The notes beneath the pieces were generated by a model. That model was not told the origin of the DNA. It worked only from the letters and a program-made list of their open reading frames with translations, and did not search any database. This document shows positions 12,882 to 19,020 of a stretch of DNA of 19,020 bases, in pieces. Position 1 is the stretch's first letter, and each line of letters starts with the position of its first letter. The stretch is from JBBRQP01 sp038226175. Its GTDB lineage: Bacteria > Cyanobacteriota > Cyanobacteriia > Gloeobacterales > Anthocerotibacteraceae. The stretch lies in assembly GCA_038226175.1 (NCBI GenBank), contig JBBRQP010000061.1:1-19020 (forward strand), in the 5' to 3' direction. Position numbers and translations under genes: made by a program.

Positions 12882-15800
12882 CAACACTCCCGCTGACCGT
12901 TGCCATCATCTTGTCAAACTCTTGTTTGATTTTGACCTCAAAGTCCGTCTCAATCTGATATACATCGCAAAACTCGGCAAAAGCCCACCGTCCAAACTTC
13001 TGAAGGTAGTTCACACCCGGTATCCAATAGGTATCCATCGTAGATTTCTTTTCCTTAGCATCTTCACGCCGGTAGCCCTTGATCTCAACAATCAAATGCA
13101 GCAAGTCTTGGTCGCCGTGACCATCATCGACTAGCACCACAAAATCAGGGAGATACTTACGAGACTCAGCGCCATAGCGATAGGGGACTTCGAGACCAAA
13201 ATTATGATTTTTGACATAGGCACGTACTTGCGGATGAGACTCCACTACCCGACAAAACTCCGCCTCCCAATCACTATCAAATACTACCCAATTGACATGA
13301 CAGTGCTGGGTGCTGGTCTCCCAAAGGTCGGTTTTAGAAGTATTAAAACGCACATGCGCCGTAGAGCCAACCGGATTATAGGGATCGATTAGCACTTTGA
13401 TCGGACGTTGACCAACAAAAGCACGGGTAATTCCTGCTGTAATTCGGTTACAGGCCATATCCGCCAACTTTTCATACAGGAGCTGAGCTGGATAAGTGTC
13501 CCCCCTACACTCAAGGCAAGTATCTAACCATTGCTTGACAATGCGCTTGAGTTGACCAAAGAGATAAAGTTTTGTTTCCTGACCAGGGTCACGCCATTTA
13601 GTATTGAGTAAACGTTTCGTAAGATTAATAACTAGGCTAGAAGTGCGCACATCTCCTAGATGCGCTAGGCTCATATTCACAGACTCGCCGATGATGCCAG
13701 CATTTTGGGTAATGGATGGGCCAACCAAGTCAGGACTGAGTACCAGTACAGAATCCGCATTAAAGACAGCCGTGAGCCGTTCTTCCGGTAACTCCACCCG
13801 ATAGCCCTCTACCCGTGGAAAGCGAATCTCCAAGGCATCCCGCTCAGGACGGATAGCTTTTACCTGAATGGTTTGGCGGGGCTTTTGGGGCGGGGCAATG
13901 ACAGGTTTGGCGGTGAAGTCAAAAGGTATCCCAAAAACATCGGCATACTCAACATTAAAAAGTCCCTCTTCATTCAGATCATAGGACTGACGACGGAGGG
14001 CACGACCGATGACCTGCTCGCACAATAATTGCGTACCAAAAGCCCGAATACCCAGTACATGGGTGACGGTATTGGCGTCCCAACCCTCCGTGAGCATAGA
14101 CACGGATACGACACAACGGATCGCTTCACCGAGTTGTCCAGGTTTACCCACGGTGTTCATCACTTCTCGCAGCAATTCTTGGTCGGTGATGTTCTCCCCC
14201 GTTCGCGCATTACCGGTGCGCTCCACCATCTCCCGACGAAACCGCTCAATCTCATCCGCCGCCATATCCCGAAAGTTACTATCTAAAGAATCTCCAGCTT
14301 CAAGTTGCTCACTATCAATGAGAAGGGTGTTGGGACGAGCCAGTGGATTTCCTGTGGTTTCGTCAAAATTGCGAAATAGTGCCAGACGACCATTTTCTAA
14401 AGTAGTCGTGTCATCATCGTTCTTGCGGTGAAAACCAGAAATATAGTCATAAACCAGCTTAGAAATAGCTGTATTTTGACAGACGATGATAAAGCAGGGG
14501 GGTACTACAATGCCCTTTTCCTTCCATAGTGCAAACGTCTGTTCGTAATGCCCATAAAGTGCTTGGAGTGCCGTCTGGAGTCGGGTAGGTAATTTAAGAG
14601 GATCGAGTTCATCGGATTTACCCCGTCCTTTTTTGGGCATATCTTTGCGGATATTTTCCCAAAGATTACGGAACATCGGCATTTCACTACCAGGAATATT
14701 TTCTGCTACCGGAACACGGGGTAATTTGACAATGCCGCACTCAATGGCATCCATTAGCGAAAAATCACTCATGGTCCAAGGGAATAAAGTCCCCTCCACA
14801 TAACCAGAACCACTTAGAAAGAAAGGAGTAGCAGACAAATCCATGACCTGGATTAAGCCTAATTTCCGGTTCACTGTTTCTAAGCCCGATATCCAAAGCC
14901 GAGCTGCCTCATTGTTTTTCTCAGCCTCTTTTTTCTCATCACCACTCAGACTTTCATCGTTCGCACTTTTCGGCTTTGCGCGGTAACAGTGATGCGCTTC
15001 ATCATTAATCGCCAAAATATTTTTCATGCCCATTAGCTCTGGCATCACCCGCTGGAGCATTTGACCCTCCGTTTCAAGAGTTTTCAAGGGCTCTCCGGTG
15101 CGTCCTTTTAAAAGTGCTCGTCCGACAGCAGAAATCTCTAAGCGTTCCCGCAACTTAAAAGCGTGGTAGTTGGTAATGACAATCTTGGCTCGCTTAATAT
15201 CATTCAAGAGATCACTAGGAACCAATTCGCGGCTGGCATAGTAGCTATCCGGGTCATTGGGCTGGAGTACCCGTAATCGGTCTTTAATCGTCAACCCAGG
15301 GGCAACAATCAAAAAGCCACGGGTAAACTTTTTGCTGTTAGGTCGTCGTATGGCATTGATGGTTTGCCAAGCAATGAGCATAGCCATGACGGTGGTTTTC
15401 CCGGCACCAGTCGCTAGTTTCAGGGCAAGCCGCATCAGTTCAGGGTTGGCATCATTATTGGCATTGGCTAGGTGTTCCAATATCCCTTTGCCTTGCCGCT
15501 TTTGCGGTGCAACCTCCATCAGCCAGATAGCTGTCTCGACCGCTTCAACCTGACAGAAAAAGGGACGAATACCGCTAAAGGGATGATGCCGCCAATGCTG
15601 GAGTAGACGAGTGGTTTCCGGTGTAACCAGCCAGAGGTTTGGATCTGTTTCTTTCCGCCATTGTTCCACATGTCCCCGTACTAGATTGATAAATGAAGTT
15701 GGGTCATACTGCTGCTCTTGGGTGGAAAGCCCTTTCACTTCGTTAAAAATCAGTTCTTGCTGCTGGAGAGAACCTTTGCGCTTCTTAGGTTTTGGAATAG

Positions 15801-15936
15801 GCGTAATAAATTCAGCACGACGACGAAAATCGTGAATCCTCTGGGTGGGCTGTCCCTGAGTATCCAACTCCCAATGTTGGGATGGGTAAAGGTAGGGCGA
15901 GTTAAGTATTGGGTGCTCAAAAAAGGGATTGGACAT
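12877..15936 (-). CDS. Type III Res-like helicase-nuclease (BPTD_3080-type)
   Basis: This is a 1019-residue ATP-dependent restriction endonuclease. Counted from ATG 15934-15936, it shows a superfamily 2 helicase: Walker A ATGAGKTT (175-182), DEAH (312-315), SATP (368-371), SMLTEGWDANTV (613-624) and EQVIGRALRR (640-649). A C-terminal PD-(D/E)xK nuclease follows: YLPDFVVLVD with PD at about 930-931, then VEIKGYR with E-x-K at about 951-953. The order helicase-then-nuclease is that of type III Res subunits and of the BPTD_3080 family. A TTG two codons upstream is not preferred. It follows the small RHH gene by 45 bases and precedes its Mod partner by 262 bases. All key residues are present, so it should be active. 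Confidence 0.85.
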   Translation of the reverse strand: MSNPFFEHPILNSPYLYPSQHWELDTQGQPTQRIHDFRRRAEFITPIPKPKKRKGSLQQQELIFNEVKGLSTQEQQYDPTSFINLVRGHVEQWRKETDPNLWLVTPETTRLLQHWRHHPFSGIRPFFCQVEAVETAIWLMEVAPQKRQGKGILEHLANANNDANPELMRLALKLATGAGKTTVMAMLIAWQTINAIRRPNSKKFTRGFLIVAPGLTIKDRLRVLQPNDPDSYYASRELVPSDLLNDIKRAKIVITNYHAFKLRERLEISAVGRALLKGRTGEPLKTLETEGQMLQRVMPELMGMKNILAINDEAHHCYRAKPKSANDESLSGDEKKEAEKNNEAARLWISGLETVNRKLGLIQVMDLSATPFFLSGSGYVEGTLFPWTMSDFSLMDAIECGIVKLPRVPVAENIPGSEMPMFRNLWENIRKDMPKKGRGKSDELDPLKLPTRLQTALQALYGHYEQTFALWKEKGIVVPPCFIIVCQNTAISKLVYDYISGFHRKNDDDTTTLENGRLALFRNFDETTGNPLARPNTLLIDSEQLEAGDSLDSNFRDMAADEIERFRREMVERTGNARTGENITDQELLREVMNTVGKPGQLGEAIRCVVSVSMLTEGWDANTVTHVLGIRAFGTQLLCEQVIGRALRRQSYDLNEEGLFNVEYADVFGIPFDFTAKPVIAPPQKPRQTIQVKAIRPERDALEIRFPRVEGYRVELPEERLTAVFNADSVLVLSPDLVGPSITQNAGIIGESVNMSLAHLGDVRTSSLVINLTKRLLNTKWRDPGQETKLYLFGQLKRIVKQWLDTCLECRGDTYPAQLLYEKLADMACNRITAGITRAFVGQRPIKVLIDPYNPVGSTAHVRFNTSKTDLWETSTQHCHVNWVVFDSDWEAEFCRVVESHPQVRAYVKNHNFGLEVPYRYGAESRKYLPDFVVLVDDGHGDQDLLHLIVEIKGYRREDAKEKKSTMDTYWIPGVNYLQKFGRWAFAEFCDVYQIETDFEVKIKQEFDKMMATVSGSVG

Positions 15937-15981
15937 GGACAACGCTGCTGTTTTGGGGAAGTAGAGGGGCTGAAAAATAGT

Positions 15982-16194
15982 TCAGTTGCGGGCTGCTTGG
16001 CGCGTTTGAAGTGAAGGTAAGATGACGTTGCGGTTGATCGTCAGTTCCTCAATAACCCTCGATAGGACTTTTTCAACAATCACGCTTTTATGGGGGGTAC
16101 GAGCTTTGCCTAAGAAAAGCTGGAGTTGCAGGTGCAGCATGTCAAACTGCGCCAAGAATTCGTCAGAGAGAATGAAAGTCGCTTTGCAATACAT
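15982..16194 (-). CDS. Ribbon-helix-helix-like small protein, possible operon regulator
   Basis: This is a 70-residue protein. It begins MYCKATFILSDEFLAQFDML, a basic strand followed by a helix, and continues with a second helix HKSVIVEKVLSRVIEEL after TPHKSV. This is the ribbon-helix-helix pattern of CopG/ParD-type DNA-binding dimers, with K-x-T-F in the DNA-contacting strand. It starts 45 bases before Res in the same direction and could set the level of the restriction enzyme, or be an antitoxin remnant without its toxin. No strong ribosome binding site precedes the ATG. Confidence 0.55.
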   Translation of the reverse strand: MYCKATFILSDEFLAQFDMLHLQLQLFLGKARTPHKSVIVEKVLSRVIEELTINRNVILPSLQTRQAARN

Positions 16195-16223
16195 GGGATT
16201 AATTGGTGATAGAGGTATCTTAA

Positions 16224-16565
16224 CTGGGTTTTCAGGAACATGAGAAGGTAGAAGAATTACTCAATAATTTTTTACGTCTAGAAAAATATTACCTCGTTCC
16301 AGGGCGAAGAGAATATGCTACTTTGCTGAGGCTTAGTCCAGTTAGGGAAAATAGTCTAGGAGCAGCAGCATTAGTTGGCGAACTTTTATCCTTCACATCC
16401 ACCCGCAGAATGTACTTGCCCCGCCTTGAAGATGATGAGGTTACTGTATTATGCAACGCAGTTGAATTTGACGGCATTGCCTTAATTCGGAATGATGAAC
16501 GCCTCAGTTTGTTGACATCCTCCCACCGTAAGTCTTACGACTATAGCTGCCTACCCCGCTGCTAG
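16224..16565 (+). pseudogene. Unrecognised open frame, likely 5'-truncated
   Basis: The frame is open after TAA 16221-16223 and reads LGFQEHEKVEELLNNFLRL, then EKYYLVPGRREYATLLRLSP, GAAALVGELLSFTSTRRMY and LCNAVEFDGIALIRNDERL to TAG 16563-16565. The sequence looks like real protein with alternating helices, but no ATG fits, so it is probably a piece of a larger gene. The end overlaps a TTGACATCCTCCCACCG element (about 16512-16528) that resembles the arm of the 5329-5379 hairpin; the downstream CGTAAG-T-CTTACG (16528-16540) is a small palindrome. This suggests another IS200/IS605-type border. Confidence 0.35.
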
Positions 16566-16590
16566 CCCCTCAAAGGTCGTCGCCTTTTGT

Positions 16591-18378
16591 TTAGCTTGAG
16601 AGTTTAATAACATCAGTAGGTTTAATTTTGTGCATACCTTTGGAGATGTTAATGCCCTCGGTCAAGCCATAGTGTTGATTATGTTGTTGGACAAGTTCCT
16701 GGTGCTGTTGTAGGAAAGCGACAATCGCGGGACGGAAACAGCCAGTTAGTTTAGAGAGTAGAGCCGTATTGATAAACCACTTATCCTCGCGCTGTGGTTG
16801 TAGTTCGTTATAGGCGATGACGGCATCTAAAGCGCGTTGCAATTTTTGTTGAGGAGTAGATTTGGGAGCAGAGGGATTGGGTTGAGGAATGGGAGCAGCC
16901 GGAGTAGAGACCGTGAGCGGGGCGGTAGGGACATTATTAGCTTGGGGGGGCAAAGCCTGAAGCCCGGAATGGAGAATATTCAGTAAAGCCCCATGAAGTG
17001 CCATAGTGAGAGCAGATTGGGAAAGCGGGTCAGGGGATGGAGTAGGTGCGGTGCCCTGTTGAGTTTGAAGCTGCATCACCTGTTGTTTTAGTCCAATAAT
17101 TTGTTGAGACATTTCCGCACGTTCCGCCGCCCAAACTGCTTGTTCAGCCTGTAAAGCCTGTAGGAGTTGTTTATGTTGTTGAATGTTATCGGTCACCAAC
17201 TCAGGAGCCACACCGAGAGCATCACTGAGTTGTAAAGCCATGAGAGCCAAGTCAAGGACATGGGTAGCCGTAGAGGCTTGATTAGGTAACTGCCAGTGTT
17301 GTCGTAGGGCTTCAAGACGGTCACGGTCAGAGGGGAAGACGCGGAAAGAGACAGCCTTTACTTTTTTGGCAGGGGTAGCAGTTTCCGGCATGGTAGTCGT
17401 GGTCTCCAGTTGTTGAGTAGGTAAAGGTTGTTTAGGTAGAAAAACTTCAAGTAGGGCAACGCCGGGGTGAGACAGTTTAATACCGCGCTGCGGGTCATGG
17501 GTGGCGTAATCGTCGTAGTGTCGTCCGGCTACGTAAGAGCGTTTAAGTTCGTCGGACTCGGCTTCGAGCACCTGGAAATGCCCTTGAATATGGGCTTTGA
17601 ACTCGTGAGTTGCGACGGTAGGAGGGCAAAACCAGTTAACGGCAATAGCCGCATACACGGAGCGGAATAAATGGGTATAGAGGTCTTCACCATCACGAGG
17701 GGGAACGAGACCAGTGAAATGCTGTTCAACGGCTTGGACGACAGCAGCACCATAACGGGCATTAACTTTCTGGGGAGTATCCAACCCTTCAAGGCTCAAC
17801 ATTGACCGCAACCGCTGTTGGGCGGTAACCACGCGGTCAGCCTCAATGAGAGTAGGGATTTCAAAGGAAAGATTAACCTTTTCGCCGCGCCGTTTGAGTG
17901 AACCGGTAAAGATAACGGAGAAAGCGGTCTTGACGGTAAAAGTGGCAGTGGAGAGAATCTCAGTCGAGCGGCGACCAGTGACGGCAACCAAGCCAGCCGC
18001 CAGCTCAGGCCAATAAGGACTATCTAAAAGCTCACCCGCCCGTTGCACAATAGCCTGCGGGTCATCTAATAGCTGTACCTGTTCATTACGCTGTTGGACT
18101 TTCTGAATAATTGGCTCATTCATCACACGCCACTGAGCTTCTGTAAAGTTCATACTCTCCAAGGCCACATGGTCAGCCCCAAGATGTTCTTTGATGAAAT
18201 TCCTAGTTTCGGTCATGGGGACGCGCTGTTGGGATAAAGCCTCTAACCCACGTTGCGCCCATTGCGTCTTCATCCAATCCGCCCACTGTTGTGCCGTAGC
18301 CCGTCCGTCGGGCGTGTCAGTCAGGTCAGCCACTTCGGGCAAGTAGAGCTTGAGTAATTCGGTTAGCCACTTCTTCAT
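16591..18378 (-). CDS. Protelomerase (telomere resolvase) family protein
   Basis: Protelomerases cut a palindromic site and reseal the ends as covalently closed hairpins. Counted from ATG 18376-18378 (595 residues), the tyrosine-recombinase-like core shows TGRR with R137 and E140, a beta-hairpin lysine in FTGSLKRRGEK (K162), HLFR (H236, R239), AHIQGHF (H267) and candidate nucleophiles in RHYDDY (Y288 or Y291). These fit the pattern of cyanobacterial proteins annotated as protelomerases, including the downstream RGIKLSHPGV. Residues about 338-440 hold a helical and coiled-coil region; residues about 510-587 (AIDAVIAYNE-like start, KWFINTALLSKLTG, QQHNQHYGL) are a C-terminal domain also found in that family. 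TTG at 18417 lies within the promoter; GGTGAT before 18378 supports this start. Which tyrosine is catalytic is uncertain. Confidence 0.78.
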   Translation of the reverse strand: MKKWLTELLKLYLPEVADLTDTPDGRATAQQWADWMKTQWAQRGLEALSQQRVPMTETRNFIKEHLGADHVALESMNFTEAQWRVMNEPIIQKVQQRNEQVQLLDDPQAIVQRAGELLDSPYWPELAAGLVAVTGRRSTEILSTATFTVKTAFSVIFTGSLKRRGEKVNLSFEIPTLIEADRVVTAQQRLRSMLSLEGLDTPQKVNARYGAAVVQAVEQHFTGLVPPRDGEDLYTHLFRSVYAAIAVNWFCPPTVATHEFKAHIQGHFQVLEAESDELKRSYVAGRHYDDYATHDPQRGIKLSHPGVALLEVFLPKQPLPTQQLETTTTMPETATPAKKVKAVSFRVFPSDRDRLEALRQHWQLPNQASTATHVLDLALMALQLSDALGVAPELVTDNIQQHKQLLQALQAEQAVWAAERAEMSQQIIGLKQQVMQLQTQQGTAPTPSPDPLSQSALTMALHGALLNILHSGLQALPPQANNVPTAPLTVSTPAAPIPQPNPSAPKSTPQQKLQRALDAVIAYNELQPQREDKWFINTALLSKLTGCFRPAIVAFLQQHQELVQQHNQHYGLTEGINISKGMHKIKPTDVIKLSS

Positions 18379-18389
18379 GCTCATCACCC

Positions 18390-18435
18390 GACTTAGTGTA
18401 TACAAATAATTATACAATAAGCTATATACTAAGTC
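18390..18435. promoter_or_regulatory. Inverted-repeat operator over the protelomerase promoter
   Basis: GACTTAGTGTATA (18390-18402) and TATATACTAAGTC (18423-18435) are inverted repeats matching at 12 of 13 bases, centred on the -10 box. A protein bound here would cover the transcription start and the -35, so autorepression is likely. Further ATATACTAG half-sites lie at 18461-18469 and, inverted, 18747-18755. The regulator could be the protelomerase itself or an unlinked repressor. Confidence 0.55.
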
Positions 18436-18437
18436 AA
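18409..18437 (-). promoter_or_regulatory. Strong sigma-70 promoter of the protelomerase gene
   Basis: On the minus strand TTGACT (18432-18437) is followed after exactly 17 bases by a perfect TATAAT (18409-18414). Transcription would start near 18402, giving a leader of about 24 bases before ATG 18376-18378. This also rules out the longer reading frame starting at 18417. Confidence 0.75.
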
Positions 18438-18982
18438 CAGACTAATATATAAGCCTTAACATATACTAGCCCTTAAGGTAGTTTGGTTAAAGTAGTCGAA
18501 GCAAGTAAACTCTTAACCTGTCACAAACAGTAGGGCTAAAACTGCCAATAACACCTCATCGGCTAGACCAGGAGCAGCAAGACCACCAACGCCCAGAAAA
18601 GCCTATCTAAGAAGAGCTTATACCTCTTATCAGCATCCTTGCCCCGACTAAACCCCCCGAGCCAGGAGGTAAATTCTAAAGCGGTCTAAGTGGCAGCTCA
18701 ACCCCACTCAAAACCCTCTTGTCTCATACCATATCTACTCCTCAGCCTAGTATATAAAGCCCATTACAGCCCATACTGTACCCTCTTAGCCCTATTTAAC
18801 TACCCTAACCTATGGTAGCCAACTGAATGCCTACTAACTAACGCATCAGAGCCTCATCCCTCGCCAAAAACCCTATAAGCCGCTCCCCATAACCCTTATA
18901 CAGCCCTAGACTACCTCTCCTAAGCTACTGTATGCTACCCCTATCCACCATATGCTATACCCAGCCTATCATATGTCAGCTT
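18438..18982. other. Gene-free, strand-biased spacer before the palindrome
   Basis: No ORF of useful length is found. By hand count 18721-18960 contains about 87 C and 24 G on the plus strand. Short C-rich words such as ACCCTAACC (18802-18810), ACCCTATAAG, AACCCTTATA, GCCCTAG and ACCCCTATCC recur. CATACCATA (18725-18733) and TATGGTAGCC (18811-18820) repeat parts of the terminal palindrome arm. Such strand bias without coding suggests a replication- or telomere-associated region. Confidence 0.5.
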
Positions 18983-19010
18983 ATGGCATACCATAGCTAT
19001 GGTATGCCAT
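18983..19010. repeat. Perfect 28-bp palindrome, candidate telomere resolution site
   Basis: The arm ATGGCATACCATAG (18983-18996) is followed immediately by its exact reverse complement (18997-19010), with TAGCTA at the centre. Symmetry breaks at the next base on each side, and only 10 more bases are in the window. Protelomerase target sites (telRL of phage N15, for example) have a perfect central palindrome of about 22 bp with further inverted arms. Here a protelomerase gene starts about 600 bp away, pointing away from the palindrome, the arrangement expected near such a site. A protein operator is the alternative. Confidence 0.6.
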
Positions 19011-19020
19011 CTTATAGTAT

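Noticed and set aside
16565..16593. Intrinsic terminator after the protelomerase gene
   Set aside because: AAAGG-CGACGA-CCTTT on the minus strand forms only a 5-bp stem and lacks a T-run.
18415..18417. TTG start giving a 608-residue protelomerase
   Set aside because: It lies directly upstream of the -10 box TATAAT at 18409-18414, so it would not be in the transcript; ATG 18376-18378 with GGTGAT upstream fits better.
16591..18417. Plus-strand and other-frame ORFs within the protelomerase gene
   Set aside because: They are shadows of the coding strand and lack ribosome binding sites or recognisable domains.
18438..18982. Possible replication origin with iterons or CRISPR-like array
   Set aside because: The repeated words are short, irregularly spaced and degenerate; there are no regular spacers, iterons or DnaA-box clusters that I can identify.

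Overview
The window looks like an accessory, mobile-element-rich stretch of a bacterial replicon with moderate GC. IS630, IS3 and IS256 remnants, an orphan Rhs toxin tip, a PIN-domain toxin-antitoxin pair and a cyanobacterial-style protelomerase fit a filamentous cyanobacterium, or a filamentous gammaproteobacterium of the Thiotrichales type. No gene here fixes the taxonomy. No rRNA, tRNA or CRISPR array was recognised. Family names come from recall of sequence patterns, not from searches.

Bases 1-2093 are a scrapyard of small genes: an IS630 transposase start cut by the window edge, the tail of a disrupted gene, a DUF6714-like protein, an unknown 74-residue protein, a gene split by an in-frame TAG, and a PIN toxin overlapping its small partner gene. 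Bases 2190-3563 hold an orphan Rhs C-terminus with a type 24 polymorphic toxin tip, a very short ORF, an Imm53-type immunity gene, and a 60-bp inverted repeat with both integron attC core boxes. The immunity gene stop lies inside the first box. Bases 3551-5380 are broken genes and IS remnants, ending in long inverted repeats.

From 16194 down to 5360 everything reads on the minus strand and looks like a defence cluster. In order it holds a ribbon-helix-helix protein, a 1019-residue helicase-nuclease (type III Res / BPTD_3080-like), a 934-residue beta-class adenine methyltransferase (Mod), a TIGR04255 protein, an HTH protein, an unrecognised 277-residue protein, and a UvrD-like helicase with an N-terminal RelE-like segment. 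The Res/Mod pair is recognisable restriction-modification. The tightly packed genes behind it may be a second module or accessory subunits. The helicase gene now ends inside an inserted hairpin.

At the right end, 16591-18378 encodes a protelomerase (telomere resolvase) family protein. It has a strong promoter inside a 13-bp inverted repeat. Its start is about 600 bp from a perfect 28-bp palindrome (18983-19010) that is a good candidate for its telomere resolution site. The roughly 240 bp before the palindrome are very poor in G on the plus strand. Enzyme, operator, skewed spacer and palindrome together resemble the telomere region of a linear, hairpin-ended plasmid or plasmid-prophage, and this is the most interesting part of the window.
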